NCBI RefSeq assembly: GCF_030817415.1
Contig: NZ_JAUSZI010000002.1
Coordinates: forward strand, 3,038,001 to 3,102,000
Direction: 5' to 3'
DNA: 64,000 nt
Source: Streptomyces umbrinus
GTDB taxonomy: Bacteria; Actinomycetota; Actinomycetes; Streptomycetales; Streptomycetaceae
Shown piece after piece: positions 36,416 through 46,360 of the stretch; the first letter of the stretch is position 1, and each line of letters starts with the position of its first letter. The notes under the pieces were generated by a model. That model had not been told where the DNA came from. It did not search any database and saw only the letters and a list, made by a program, of their open reading frames with translations. The position numbers were made by a program, and so were the translations under genes.

Positions 36416-36482
36416 CGACCCGCGCGTATCAGCCCGCCCTCGCCTTCCGGGAGTCGGCGGCAGCACGTTGCGGAGTACCGCA

Positions 36483-36525
36483 GAGGGTGTCCGGCAGGCC
36501 TGTCATCGACCCGGCGGACACTCTC
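36483..36525. terminator. Hairpin between displaced corA end and collagen-like gene
   Basis: GAGGGTGTCCG (36483-36493) pairs with CGGACACTCTC (36515-36525), with one G-T pair, around a 21-nt loop, followed by ATTTC. It lies between convergent transcription units and is probably the original corA terminator. Confidence 0.5.
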
Positions 36526-36582
36526 ATTTCACCGCGTCACCGGTCGGCGGACTCGCCCGGTGAGAGCGGTCAGGCGCGGCGG

Positions 36583-37317
36583 TCAGGGAACAATCGTCCC
36601 GCCGTTGGTCACGCCGGGGGCCGGCCGCCGGTTCACCTCGGCCCCGGCAGCGTCGCAGGTCAGGCCGGCGTTTGGCGGCATGGGTCCCAGCGCCTGGTCG
36701 CAGCGGATCTCATGGACCCGCCCGGTTGTGGTGATGAGGTTGGACTTGAGGCGCTCACTGGTCTGCTGCTCGTTGACGGACACGCCGCAGGCGAAGCCTG
36801 TCTGCCTGGTGTTCGGGTAGTTGGTCCTGCCGCTGAGGTCGGTCCACAGGAAGGGAGTGGGGGGATTGGCCCGGAGGTCACGGATGCCCGCGTAATAGAT
36901 CCCGCCGGTCAGGACGGCCCGGAGTTCGTAGTTGCCCGAGTCCTGTTCCGCGTCGATGTCGGAGCACGGCCCGGTGGCTCCCGTCGGACCCGTCTCACCA
37001 TCCTCGCCGTCGGCCCCCGGCGGACCGGTCGGACCCGTCTCGCCGTCCATGCCGTCGGCCCCTGGCGGACCGGTGGGTCCGGTCGGGCCCTTCTTGCATT
37101 CGTTCCTTCCGCCGTCGCGCTCGCCCGGATAGCCGTTCTGCTTGCCCGGTTGGCTCTTGCACCAGTCTTCGGTGTGGCCGAGTGTCGCGGCCGTGCGGTC
37201 AGTCACGGTCCGCCCGGCCCCGGCGGCGGGGCCGACCATGCCGGCTGCCATGACCAGCGCGAGGGGGGCTCGGGCCAACGGCCCCAGCGACGAGCTCCTC
37301 CTGCGGTCAGGACTCAT
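36583..37317 (-). CDS. Secreted collagen-like protein
   Basis: A 244-aa protein with an N-terminal export signal (MSPDRRRSSSLGPLARAPLA followed by LVMAAGMVGPAAGAG). After a charged segment (PGERDGGRNECKKG), about 14 Gly-X-Y triplets (GPTGPTGPPGADGMDGETGP and continuing) form a short collagen-like rod. The C-terminal ~130 residues are a globular domain of unknown type, with Cys in GFACGVSVNEQ and EIRCDQALG. Bacterial collagen-like proteins are extracellular or surface proteins. It lies just right of the island's attachment site. Confidence 0.8.
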   Translation of the reverse strand: MSPDRRRSSSLGPLARAPLALVMAAGMVGPAAGAGRTVTDRTAATLGHTEDWCKSQPGKQNGYPGERDGGRNECKKGPTGPTGPPGADGMDGETGPTGPPGADGEDGETGPTGATGPCSDIDAEQDSGNYELRAVLTGGIYYAGIRDLRANPPTPFLWTDLSGRTNYPNTRQTGFACGVSVNEQQTSERLKSNLITTTGRVHEIRCDQALGPMPPNAGLTCDAAGAEVNRRPAPGVTNGGTIVP

Positions 37318-37736
37318 CTACGCACTCCTTCCGGACCTGCCCGAGCGAATCCGCAGCCAGACCGCCGTGAACCGCGAGTTCTCGGCCCGGCACGTCGCCG
37401 CCCTCCCCGGACCGTCCTCCGCCACGAGCCGCCCGAAGACCTCCCGGGCCAGGAAGTCGCCCCGCACCTCGGGCGCCGCCACGGCCAGAAGGAAGTGACA
37501 GAGCAAGGAGGAGCAAAGGATGAGCCTCCCGCCACAGGGTCCGAGGGCCACGGACCGAGGCAGGGACTGCGGGCGGCGGACGAGATCTGCGCGAGCCCCG
37601 CCCGAAAGGGCTGATGACGAGCCCGCGTACGGTCCGTAGTACGAACCCTGCCCAAGGATCAAGGGGACCCCTAGGAGGTCAAGGTCACAGCGGGTCCCTC
37701 TGCTGCTCACCTGTGGATCTGACCTAGCATCCGAGC
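37318..37736. other. 419-bp gap without a confident gene
   Basis: A minus-strand frame ending at 37318 encodes VAAPEVRGDFLAREVFGRLV and SRFTAVWLRI with strongly GC-ending codons, so it may be a small gene or remnant upstream of the collagen-like gene, but no clear start or family was found. The mutA promoter must lie near the right end. Confidence 0.35.
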
Positions 37737-39542
37737 ATGACGGTCCTGCCTGACGACGGGCTCTCGCTGGCCGCCGAGTTCCCTGACGCGACCCATGAGC
37801 AGTGGCAACGCCTCGTGGCGGGCGTACTGCGCAAGTCGGGCAAGGAAGTCTCGGACGACGCAGCTGAGGACGCCCTGTCCACCACGCTCGAGGACGGGCT
37901 GCGCGCCCGGCCCCTCTACAGCGCACACGACTCCGCGCCCGATCCCGGCCTGCCCGGTTTCGCCCCCTTCACAAGGGGCGGCCGCGCCGAGGGCAACACC
38001 CTCGGCGGCTGGGACGTACGGCAGCGGCACACGGCCGCCGACAACGGCGCGGTCCTCGCCGACCTGGAGAACGGGGTCGCCTCGCTGTGGCTGGCCGTCG
38101 GCGCGGGCGGCTTCCCCGTGTCGTCGCTCGGCCCGGTCCTCGACGGCGTCTACCTCGACCTGGCGCCTGTAGTCCTGGAAGCGGGGCGTGAAGTCGAGCC
38201 CGCCGCACGGGAGTTGCTGCGGCTGTACGAGGAGCGGGGTGTCGCACGCGACGCCGCCCGTGGCAACCTCGGCGCCGATCCCCTGGGCCATGAGGCCCGT
38301 ACGGGGGACGACGGGTTCGACTTCGCGCCCGTCACCGCTCTCGCGCGGCTGTGCGCCGAGGAGTACCCGGGGCTGCGGGCGCTGACGGTCGACGCATTGC
38401 CGTACCACGAGGCCGGCGGGTCCGCCGCGCAGGAGCTGGGCTCCTCACTGGCGACCGGTGTCGCCTATCTGCGGGAGCTGACCGGGGCGGGGCTGAGCGT
38501 CGAACAGGCCGCCGCCCAGCTCGAGTTCAGGTACGCGGCCACCGCGGACCAGTTCCTGACCATCGCCAAGCTGCGCGCGGCGCGCAGGCTCTGGGCTCGG
38601 GTCGCCGAGGTCTGCGGGGCGCCGGGCGGGCAGGTGCAGCACGCCGTGACCTCGCCGGTGATGATGAGCCGCCGGGACCCGTGGGTGAACATGCTGCGCG
38701 CGACGGTCGCCACGCTGGCCGCCGGAGTGGGCGGCGCCGAGTCCGTCACCGTGCTGCCCTTCGACCACGCCCTCGGTCTGCCGGACGCGTTCGCACGCCG
38801 GATCGCCCGCAACACCTCGACGATCCTGGTCGAGGAGTCGCATCTCGCCCGGGTGATCGACCCGGCGGGCGGCTCCTGGTACGTGGAACGCCTCACCGAC
38901 GAACTCGCCCACGCGGGCTGGGAGTTCTTCCAGCGGATCGAGCAGGAGGGCGGCCAGGCGGCCGCCCTGCGGTCGGGTCGGGTCGGCGAGGAGCTGGCCG
39001 CCACCTGGGCAGCCCGCAGCGCGAAGCTCGCCAAGCGGCGTGAACCCGTCACCGGGGTCAGCGAGTTCCCGCACCTCGCCGAGCGGACGGTGGCACGCGA
39101 GCCCGCACCCGAGCCGCCGTCCGGCGGACTCCCCCGGGTGCGCCGCGACGAGGCGTACGAGAACCTGCGCGCCCGCTCCGACGCCCACCTCGCGGCGACC
39201 GGCACCCGGCCGCGGATCTTCCTGGCCGCCCTCGGCCCGGCCGCCGCCCACACCGCCCGCCTCACCTTCGCCTCCAACCTGTTCCAGGCGGGCGGCATCG
39301 AACCCGTCACCGACGGCACGTTCGAGGACAGCGGGGCCACCGAGGCCTGTCTGTGCTCCAGTGACGCGCTGTACGAGGAGCAGGCCGCCGAGGTCACCGC
39401 ATCCCTCAAGTCGGCGGGCGCCGCACAGGTGTTCCTCGCCGGGCGTCCTGGGCAGTACCCCGGTGTCGACGCCTACGTCTTCGCGGGCTGTGACGCCGTA
39501 GCCGTACTCTCCGCCACCCTCGACCGCATGGGAGTGTCCTGA
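37737..39542 (+). CDS. mutA: Methylmalonyl-CoA mutase small subunit
   Basis: The non-catalytic partner of the heterodimeric mutase that interconverts succinyl-CoA and methylmalonyl-CoA. The 601-aa protein has a barrel domain ([56 protein letters not shown]) and a degenerate B12 domain ([20 protein letters not shown]) lacking the D-x-H-x-x-G cobalamin motif, as expected for MutA. Its stop overlaps the mutB ATG by one base. Confidence 0.95.
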   Translation: MTVLPDDGLSLAAEFPDATHEQWQRLVAGVLRKSGKEVSDDAAEDALSTTLEDGLRARPLYSAHDSAPDPGLPGFAPFTRGGRAEGNTLGGWDVRQRHTAADNGAVLADLENGVASLWLAVGAGGFPVSSLGPVLDGVYLDLAPVVLEAGREVEPAARELLRLYEERGVARDAARGNLGADPLGHEARTGDDGFDFAPVTALARLCAEEYPGLRALTVDALPYHEAGGSAAQELGSSLATGVAYLRELTGAGLSVEQAAAQLEFRYAATADQFLTIAKLRAARRLWARVAEVCGAPGGQVQHAVTSPVMMSRRDPWVNMLRATVATLAAGVGGAESVTVLPFDHALGLPDAFARRIARNTSTILVEESHLARVIDPAGGSWYVERLTDELAHAGWEFFQRIEQEGGQAAALRSGRVGEELAATWAARSAKLAKRREPVTGVSEFPHLAERTVAREPAPEPPSGGLPRVRRDEAYENLRARSDAHLAATGTRPRIFLAALGPAAAHTARLTFASNLFQAGGIEPVTDGTFEDSGATEACLCSSDALYEEQAAEVTASLKSAGAAQVFLAGRPGQYPGVDAYVFAGCDAVAVLSATLDRMGVS

Positions 39543-41728
39543 TGAAACCGACGGGACCGATCCCCGACTTCTCCGGGATCGAGCTGGGGGTCCCGGCCGC
39601 GGACGGCGGCCCCGACGAGTGGCGCGACGCCGTCAAGAAGGCGGCCGGCGGCGACGACCTCCTGTGGGAGACCCCGGAGGGCATCGCGGTCAAGCCGCTC
39701 TACACCGGGCAGGACCTGGAGGGCCTGGACTTCCTGGGTACGTACCCGGGCATCGCCCCGTATCTGCGCGGCCCGTACCCGACGATGTACGTCAACCAGC
39801 CCTGGACGATCCGCCAGTACGCGGGCTTCTCCACGGCCGAGGAGTCCAACGCCTTCTACCGGCGCAACCTCGCGGCCGGTCAGAAGGGTCTGTCCGTCGC
39901 CTTCGACCTGCCCACGCACCGGGGTTACGACAGCGACCACCCGCGCGTGACCGGTGACGTCGGCATGGCGGGCGTGGCGATCGACTCGATCTACGACATG
40001 CGGCAGCTCTTCGACGGCATCCCGCTGGACAAGATGACCGTGTCGATGACGATGAACGGTGCTGTGCTGCCGGTCCTCGCGCTCTACATCGTCGCGGCGG
40101 AGGAACAGGGCGTACCGCCCGAGAAGCTGGCCGGGACCATCCAGAACGACATCCTCAAGGAGTTCATGGTCCGCAACACCTACATCTATCCGCCGAAGCC
40201 GTCGATGCGGATCATCTCCGACATCTTCTCCTTCACCTCGCAGCGGATGCCGCGCTACAACTCGATCTCCATCTCCGGCTATCACATCCAGGAGGCGGGC
40301 GCGACGGCCGACCTGGAGCTGGCGTACACGCTCGCGGACGGGGTGGAGTACATCCGGGCGGGCCGGGACGCGGGGATGGACGTGGACGCGTTCGCTCCCC
40401 GGCTGTCCTTCTTCTGGGCGATCGGCATGAACTTCTTCATGGAGATCGCGAAGATGCGGGCGGCGCGGCTGCTCTGGGCCAAGCTGGTCAGGCAGTTCGA
40501 CCCGCAGAACGCCAAGTCCCTTTCCCTGCGCACCCATTCACAGACCTCCGGTTGGTCGCTGACCGCGCAGGACGTCTTCAACAACGTGACACGTACGTGC
40601 GTGGAGGCGATGGCGGCCACCCAGGGCCACACCCAGTCTCTGCACACCAACGCCCTCGACGAGGCGCTCGCCCTGCCCACCGACTTCTCGGCGCGCATCG
40701 CCCGCAACACGCAGCTGCTGATCCAGCAGGAGTCCGGCACCACCCGGGTGATCGACCCGTGGGGCGGCAGCGCGTACATCGAGAAGCTGACGTACGACCT
40801 CGCGCGCCGGGCCTGGCAGCACATCGAGGAGGTCGAGGCGGCGGGCGGTATGGCCAAGGCCATCGACGCGGGCATCCCCAAGCTGCGCATCGAGGAGGCC
40901 GCGGCCCGCACCCAGGCGCGCATCGACTCCGGGCGCCAGCCGGTGATCGGCGTGAACAAGTACCGCGTGGAGACCGACGAGCAGATCGACGTCCTCAAGG
41001 TCGACAACTCCTCCGTACGCACCCAGCAGATCGAGAAGCTGCGGCGGCTGCGTGCGGAGCGTGACGAGCGGGCCTGCCAGGACTCGCTGGACGCCCTGAC
41101 CCGGGCTGCGGGCGGTGAGGGCAACCTGCTGGAACTCGCCGTGAACGCGGCCCGCGCGAAGGCCACCGTCGGGGAGATCTCCGACGCCCTGGAGAAGGTG
41201 TACGGGCGGCACGCGAGTCAGATCCATACGATCTCCGGTGTGTACCGCAACGAAGCCGGCGCGTCCCCGTCCGTCGAGCGCACGCGCACGCTGGTGGAGT
41301 CCTTCGAGGAGGCCGAGGGGCGCCGTCCGCGCATCCTGGTCGCCAAGATGGGCCAGGACGGGCACGACCGCGGCCAGAAGGTGATCGCGACCGCCTTCGC
41401 CGACCTCGGCTTCGACGTGGACGTCGGCCCGCTGTTCCAGACCCCCGGCGAGGTGGCCCGCCAGGCCGTCGAGGCGGACGTGCACATCGTCGGTGTCTCC
41501 TCGCTGGCCGCGGGGCACCTGACCCTCGTACCGGCGCTCAGGGAGTCGCTCGCGGAGGAGGGGCGCGAGGACATCATGATCGTGGTCGGCGGGGTGATTC
41601 CGCCGCAGGACGTGCCCACGCTGATCGAGATGGGCGCCGCTGCCGTCTTCCCGCCCGGGACGGTGATTCCGGACGCGGCGTACGACCTGGTCGAGCGCCT
41701 GACCACCGACCTCGGCCACGGCCTCTGA
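39542..41728 (+). CDS. mutB: Methylmalonyl-CoA mutase large, catalytic subunit
   Basis: A 728-aa adenosylcobalamin enzyme. The barrel begins [20 protein letters not shown], with [39 protein letters not shown] and [20 protein letters not shown]. The C-terminal B12 domain is intact: [20 protein letters not shown] carries the D-x-H-x-x-G cobalt-ligand motif, followed by [16 protein letters not shown] and [11 protein letters not shown]. It supplies methylmalonyl-CoA for polyketides or drains propionate. It is translationally coupled to mutA. Confidence 0.97.
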   Translation: MKPTGPIPDFSGIELGVPAADGGPDEWRDAVKKAAGGDDLLWETPEGIAVKPLYTGQDLEGLDFLGTYPGIAPYLRGPYPTMYVNQPWTIRQYAGFSTAEESNAFYRRNLAAGQKGLSVAFDLPTHRGYDSDHPRVTGDVGMAGVAIDSIYDMRQLFDGIPLDKMTVSMTMNGAVLPVLALYIVAAEEQGVPPEKLAGTIQNDILKEFMVRNTYIYPPKPSMRIISDIFSFTSQRMPRYNSISISGYHIQEAGATADLELAYTLADGVEYIRAGRDAGMDVDAFAPRLSFFWAIGMNFFMEIAKMRAARLLWAKLVRQFDPQNAKSLSLRTHSQTSGWSLTAQDVFNNVTRTCVEAMAATQGHTQSLHTNALDEALALPTDFSARIARNTQLLIQQESGTTRVIDPWGGSAYIEKLTYDLARRAWQHIEEVEAAGGMAKAIDAGIPKLRIEEAAARTQARIDSGRQPVIGVNKYRVETDEQIDVLKVDNSSVRTQQIEKLRRLRAERDERACQDSLDALTRAAGGEGNLLELAVNAARAKATVGEISDALEKVYGRHASQIHTISGVYRNEAGASPSVERTRTLVESFEEAEGRRPRILVAKMGQDGHDRGQKVIATAFADLGFDVDVGPLFQTPGEVARQAVEADVHIVGVSSLAAGHLTLVPALRESLAEEGREDIMIVVGGVIPPQDVPTLIEMGAAAVFPPGTVIPDAAYDLVERLTTDLGHGL

Positions 41729-41733
41729 GCCCC

Positions 41734-42720
41734 ATGGCGATCGACCTCGACACCTATGTGAAGGGCGTGCTCGACGGGAAGCGGGCGCTGGTGGCGCGCG
41801 CCATCACGCTCGTCGAGTCGACGAGGCCACAACACCGCGCGATGGCACAGGAGTTGCTGACCGAGCTGCTGCCGCACAGCGGGAACGCGCGGCGGATCGG
41901 CATCAGCGGTGTGCCGGGCGTGGGCAAGTCGACGTTCATCGACGCGTTCGGCACGCTGCTCACCTCGCTCGGGTACCGGGTCGCGGTGCTCGCCGTCGAC
42001 CCGTCGTCGAGCCGGACGGGCGGGTCCATCCTGGGCGACAAGACCCGGATGGAACGCCTGGCCGTCGATCCGGCGGCCTTCATCCGGCCGTCCCCGACCG
42101 CGGGCACGCTCGGCGGAGTCGCGAAGGCGACCCGGGAGTCGATCGTGGTGATGGAGGCGGCCGGCTACGACGTCGTACTCGTGGAGACGGTCGGTGTCGG
42201 CCAGTCCGAGACCGCCGTCGCGAACATGGTCGACTCCTTCCTGCTCCTCACCCTCGCCCGGACCGGGGACCAGTTGCAGGGCATCAAGAAGGGCGTCCTG
42301 GAGCTGGCCGACGTGATCGCCGTCAACAAGGCGGACGGACCCCACGAGCGCGAAGCCCGGAGCGCGGCAAGGGAGTTGGCGGGCGCACTGCGGCTGATGC
42401 ATCCCGCCGACGCCGCCTGGACACCACCGGTGCTGAGTTGCAGCGCCCGTGAGTCGACCGGCCTGGACACGGTCTGGGAGCGCCTCGAACAGCACCGCGC
42501 GCTCCTCGACTCGACCGGCCGCCTGGCCACCAAGCGCCGTGACCAGCAGGTCGACTGGACCTGGACGATGGTGCGCGACGAACTCCTCGGCCGCCTGAAC
42601 GCCGACCCCGCCGTACGCGCCCTCGGGCCCGGTCTCGAACAGCGGGTCAGGGACGGCGAGTTGACGGCCACACTCGCCGCCGAGCGCATTCTGCGGGCGT
42701 TCGGCGGCGAGACGGACTGA
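41734..42720 (+). CDS. meaB: Methylmalonyl-CoA mutase-associated GTPase MeaB
   Basis: A 328-aa G3E-type P-loop GTPase that loads and protects the cobalamin of the mutase. Walker A is IGISGVPGVGKSTFIDAFGT, followed by VAVLAVDPSSSRTGGSILGD, RPSPTAGTLGGVAKAT, VLVETVGVGQSETAVANMVD and the NKAD base-recognition motif in VIAVNKADG. It starts 5 bp after mutB and completes the mutA-mutB-meaB operon. Confidence 0.96.
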   Translation: MAIDLDTYVKGVLDGKRALVARAITLVESTRPQHRAMAQELLTELLPHSGNARRIGISGVPGVGKSTFIDAFGTLLTSLGYRVAVLAVDPSSSRTGGSILGDKTRMERLAVDPAAFIRPSPTAGTLGGVAKATRESIVVMEAAGYDVVLVETVGVGQSETAVANMVDSFLLLTLARTGDQLQGIKKGVLELADVIAVNKADGPHEREARSAARELAGALRLMHPADAAWTPPVLSCSARESTGLDTVWERLEQHRALLDSTGRLATKRRDQQVDWTWTMVRDELLGRLNADPAVRALGPGLEQRVRDGELTATLAAERILRAFGGETD

Positions 42721-42780
42721 GCCGCCGGACCAGGCCGGACTGAGCGGCAACACGTCGGAGTGAGCGTGCGCAACGCGTGT

Positions 42781-42950
42781 TCACTCCGGCCGGTGCGCCA
42801 CCGGGTACGGGACGAACGTGCTGCTGTTCTGGTCGATCCGCAGCGGCCGCCCCAGGGGCGGTGCGGCGCGCTGGGGGCAGTCGAGGCGCTCGCAGACACG
42901 GCAGCCCATGCCGATGGGGGTGGCCGCGGAGGCGCTGTCGAGGTCGAGGC
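42781..42950 (-). pseudogene. C-terminal fragment of a short-chain fatty acyl regulator (ScfR/RamB-like)
   Basis: Minus-strand codons encode ATPIGMGCRVCERLDCPQRA then PLGRPLRIDQNSSTFVPY to a stop at 42781. The C-x2-C-x4-D-C-P-Q-R pattern is the conserved end of XRE-family short-chain fatty acyl-CoA regulators. Everything N-terminal of about 55 residues is missing: the sequence runs directly into the start-less dehydrogenase fragment on the opposite strand. It is a dead remnant. Confidence 0.7.
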
Positions 42951-43567
42951 CGTCGTGGAGAACGCGGACGCCAAGACCGAGATATTCGCGGCGCTGGACA
43001 AGATCGTCGAGGATCCCGGGGCGATACTCGCGACCAACACCTCGTCGCTCCCGATCATGCGGCTGGGCATGGCGACGGGGCGCGCAGACAGGGTCGTCGG
43101 ACTGCACTTCTTCAACCCCGTTCCCGTCCTGCCGCTGGTGGAGATCGTGGCCTCGCTCCACACCGCCCCCGGGACGGTCGAAGCCGTCGAGGACTTCGCC
43201 ACGCGGGTCCTCGGCAAGACCGTGGTCCACGCGCGGGACCGGGCGGGCTTCGTCGTCAACGCCCTGCTCATCCCCTATGTGCCGGCCGCGGTCCGCATGG
43301 CCGAGTCCGGTTTCGCCACCGCCACCGCCATCGACATCGACGCGGGCATGGAACTCGGCTGGGCCCACCCCATGGGACCGCTGAAGCCGGCGGGCCTGAT
43401 CGGCCTCGACCCGTCGCCTCGATCGCGGAATCCCTCTACGACGAGTTCAGGGAACCCCTGTACGCTCCGCCCCGCTGCTCCAACGGATGGTCGAGGCAGG
43501 GCTGTTGGGCCGTAAGACGGGCCGCGGGTTCCAGGTGTACGACGCCGTCCGGCAGCCAGGCAGTTGA
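42940..43567 (+). pseudogene. 3-Hydroxybutyryl-CoA dehydrogenase remnant, truncated and twice frameshifted
   Basis: The frame starts inside the Rossmann domain (EVEAVVENADAKTEIFAALD, ILATNTSSLP) without the N-terminal ~85 residues or a start. It continues through VGLHFFNPVPVLPLVEIVAS, DRAGFVVNALLIPYVPAAVR and MELGWAHPMGPLKPAGLIGL. A base is missing near 43413 (LIGLD then out of frame); the family continuation SIAESLYDEFREPLYAPP follows in another frame. A second missing C near 43471 precedes QRMVEAGLLGRKTGRGFQVY and the stop. The missing 5' half and the facing ScfR fragment point to one deletion. Confidence 0.85.
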
Positions 43568-43589
43568 CGGCAGGGCATAGGCTGACCTG

Positions 43590-43795
43590 TGCAGCTGGTT
43601 CGCCCCGTCCGCCAGGCGGGATGCGTCGCAAGAGGGAACCCGGTGGGAATCCGGGACTGCCCCGCAGCGGTGAGCGGGAACGACCGCCGTCATACGCACT
43701 GGGCCCCGAGAAGCGGGACCTGGGAAGCGACGGCCAGTAGGTGTCCTCCGTACGGAGGGCGTGCTCGCGAGTCCGAAGACCTGCCATCTGCCCGT
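43590..43795 (+). ncRNA. Cobalamin riboswitch in the metE leader
   Basis: The conserved B12-box region reads GAGGGAACCCGGTGGGAATC then CGGGACTGCCCCGCAGCGGT (about 43632-43672), and the 3' side ends with GCGAGTCCGAAGACCTGCC near 43769-43788. These are the core elements of cobalamin riboswitches. It lies upstream of metE, the B12-independent methionine synthase, where B12 binding should shut expression off. Exact ends are approximate. Confidence 0.92.
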
Positions 43796-43964
43796 ACGTG
43801 ACCGATCGCGTACGGACATCCCGGTGACCTCGTGGGCGGGTCGGCGTACATATCCGGCGGACGACCGCGCCTTGCCGCGCGAGGTGTCTCTGCCGGGTGC
43901 GTCACCCCTTCGCGCTCACGTCCGTCCCGGGATCTCAGGGAGACATCTCGCGAAGGAGAGTTCC

Positions 43965-46286
43965 GTGACATCGAAGTCCGCAGCCGCGGCGGCACGGGCC
44001 ACCGTGTACGGCTACCCCCGTCAGGGCAGTGGCCGGGAACTGAAGAAGGCGATCGAGGGGTACTGGAAGGGTCGCGTCGACGCCGACGCCCTCCGGGCCA
44101 CCGCCGCCGAACTGCGCCGCACCAACTGGCGGCAGCTTGCCGAGGCCGGCATCCACGAAGTGCCGACCGGCGACTTCTCGTACTACGACCATGTCCTCGA
44201 CACCAGCGTCATGGTCGGCGCGATCCCCGGGCGCCACCGCGCCGCGGTCGAGGCCGACGCGCTCGACGGCTACTTCGCGATGGCCCGCGGCACCCAGGAC
44301 GTGGCGCCGCTGGAGATGACGAAGTGGTTCGACACCAACTACCACTACCTGGTCCCGGAGTTGGGCCCGGACACCGTCTTCACGGCCGACTCCGCCAAGC
44401 AGGTCGCCGAGCTCCGCGAAGCCCTCGACCTGGGCCTTGCCGCCCGGCCGGTCCTCGTCGGACCCGTCACCTATCTGCTGCTCGCCAAGCCCGCGCCCGG
44501 TGTGGCAGCCGACTTCGACCCGCTGACGCTGCTGGACCGGCTGCTGCCGGTGTACGCCGAGGTTCTCTCCGATCTGCGGGCGGCGGGCGCGGAGTGGGTG
44601 CAGCTCGACGAACCGGCGCTGGTCCAGGACCGTACGCCCGCCGAACTCAACGCGGCCACGCGCTCCTACCGTGACCTCGGCGCGCTCACCGACCGTCCGA
44701 AGCTGCTGGTCGCCTCCTACTTCGACCGGCTCGGCGACGCGTTGCCGGTGCTGGCCAAGGCCCCGGTCGAGGGTCTCGCTCTCGACTTCACCGAGGCGGC
44801 CGCCGCCAACCTGGACGCGCTCGCCGCCGTGGGCGGACTGCCCGGCAAGCGCCTGGTCGCGGGCGTGGTCAACGGCCGCAACATCTGGGTCAACGACCTC
44901 ACCAAGTCCCTCGCCACGCTCGGCACCCTGCTCGGGCTGGCCGACCGGGTCGACGCGGCCGCGTCCTGCTCGCTGCTCCACGTGCCGCTCGATGCCACCG
45001 CCGAACGGGACATCGAGCCGCAGATCCTGCGCTGGCTCGCCTTCGCCCGGCAGAAGACGGCCGAGATCGTCACCCTCGCCAAGGGTCTCGCCCAGGGCAC
45101 AGGCGCGATCACCGGCGAACTCGCCGCCAACCGGGCCGCCCTGGCCTCCCGCGCGAACTCGCCCATCACCCGTGACCCGGCCGTGCGGACGCGGGTCGGT
45201 GCGGTCACGGACGCCGACGCCCGCCGCTCCCAGCCGTACGGCGAACGCGCCAGCGCACAGCGTGCCCACCTCGGTCTGCCCCTCCTGCCGACCACCACCA
45301 TCGGCTCCTTCCCGCAGACCGCCGAACTGCGCGTCGCTCGCGCCGACCTGCGGGCCGGGCGTATCGACACGGCCGGCTACGAGGAGCGCATCAGGGCCGA
45401 GATCCAGGAGACGATCTCCTTCCAGGAGAAGACCGGCCTGGACGTCCTCGTCCACGGCGAGGCCGAACGCAACGACATGGTCCAGTACTTCGCCGAGCAG
45501 CTGACGGGGTACCTCGCGACGCAGCACGGCTGGGTGCAGTCCTACGGCACCCGTTACGTCCGTCCGCCGATCCTGGCCGGCGACCTCTCCCGCCCCGAAC
45601 CGATGACGGTGCGCTGGACGACGTACGCCCAGTCCCTGACCCGGCGCCCCGTCAAGGGCATGCTCACGGGGCCGGTCACCATGCTCGCCTGGTCCTTCGT
45701 CCGCGACGACCAGCCGCTCGGCGACACCGCCCGACAGGTCGCCCTCGCCCTGCGCGACGAGGTCAACGACCTTGAGGTGGCCGGGACTTCGGTCATCCAG
45801 GTCGACGAACCCGCGCTGCGCGAGACGCTGCCGCTGCGCGCCGCCGACCGCCCCGGCTATCTGGCGTGGGCCACCGAGGCGTTCCGGCTCACCACCGCCG
45901 GGGTCCGGCCGGACACCCAGATCCACACCCACATGTGCTACGCCGAGTTCGGCGACATCGTCCAGGCGATCGACGACCTCGACGCGGACGTCATCAGCCT
46001 GGAGGCCGCCCGCTCCCACATGCAGGTCGCCCGCGAACTGGCCGCCCACGGATATCCGCGCGAGGCCGGACCCGGCGTCTACGACATCCACTCCCCGCGC
46101 GTCCCGAGCGCGGACGAGGCAGCCGCCCTGCTCCGCAAGGGACTTGAGGCCATCCCCGCCGAACGTCTCTGGGTCAACCCCGACTGCGGCCTGAAGACCC
46201 GCGGCTGGCCCGAGACCCGGGCATCCCTGGACAACCTGGTCGCGGCAGCGCACGCGGTACGCGCCGAACTGCCCACCACTGACTGA
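43965..46286 (+). CDS. metE: Cobalamin-independent methionine synthase
   Basis: Transfers a methyl group from 5-methyltetrahydropteroyl-polyglutamate to homocysteine. The 773-aa protein has the N-terminal domain (TVYGYPRQGSGRELKKAIEG, EMTKWFDTNYHYLVPELG) and the catalytic C-terminal domain with zinc ligands: LPLLPTTTIGSFPQTAELRV, VLVHGEAERNDMVQYFAEQL, IHTHMCYAEFGDI (His and Cys), DVISLEAARS and LWVNPDCGLKTRGWPETRAS (Cys). GTG 43965 follows CGAAGGAGAG; a longer frame starts upstream inside the leader and is not used. Expression is controlled by the riboswitch in its leader. Confidence 0.97.
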   Translation: MTSKSAAAAARATVYGYPRQGSGRELKKAIEGYWKGRVDADALRATAAELRRTNWRQLAEAGIHEVPTGDFSYYDHVLDTSVMVGAIPGRHRAAVEADALDGYFAMARGTQDVAPLEMTKWFDTNYHYLVPELGPDTVFTADSAKQVAELREALDLGLAARPVLVGPVTYLLLAKPAPGVAADFDPLTLLDRLLPVYAEVLSDLRAAGAEWVQLDEPALVQDRTPAELNAATRSYRDLGALTDRPKLLVASYFDRLGDALPVLAKAPVEGLALDFTEAAAANLDALAAVGGLPGKRLVAGVVNGRNIWVNDLTKSLATLGTLLGLADRVDAAASCSLLHVPLDATAERDIEPQILRWLAFARQKTAEIVTLAKGLAQGTGAITGELAANRAALASRANSPITRDPAVRTRVGAVTDADARRSQPYGERASAQRAHLGLPLLPTTTIGSFPQTAELRVARADLRAGRIDTAGYEERIRAEIQETISFQEKTGLDVLVHGEAERNDMVQYFAEQLTGYLATQHGWVQSYGTRYVRPPILAGDLSRPEPMTVRWTTYAQSLTRRPVKGMLTGPVTMLAWSFVRDDQPLGDTARQVALALRDEVNDLEVAGTSVIQVDEPALRETLPLRAADRPGYLAWATEAFRLTTAGVRPDTQIHTHMCYAEFGDIVQAIDDLDADVISLEAARSHMQVARELAAHGYPREAGPGVYDIHSPRVPSADEAAALLRKGLEAIPAERLWVNPDCGLKTRGWPETRASLDNLVAAAHAVRAELPTTD

Positions 46287-46309
46287 TCCGACTCATCCGA
46301 TCCGAACGA

Positions 46310-46337
46310 CCGGCCGGGGACATCCGTGTCCCCGGCC
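46310..46337. terminator. Bidirectional terminator between metE and the beta-lactamase
   Basis: CGGCCGGGGACA (46310-46321) pairs perfectly with TGTCCCCGGCCG (46326-46337) around TCCG, between convergent genes. Confidence 0.8.
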
Positions 46338-46360
46338 GTCACCTCGGAGGCCCTGCCCCG

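Noticed and set aside
42760..43515. An apparently intact 251-codon dehydrogenase starting at 42760.
   Set aside because: The first ~60 codons are the antisense of the fatty acyl regulator fragment, and the end runs out of frame relative to the family. It is a broken gene, annotated as such.
43761..43964. N-terminal extension of metE beginning at 43761.
   Set aside because: It lies partly within the cobalamin riboswitch; the GTG at 43965 has the only good ribosome site and gives normal MetE length.
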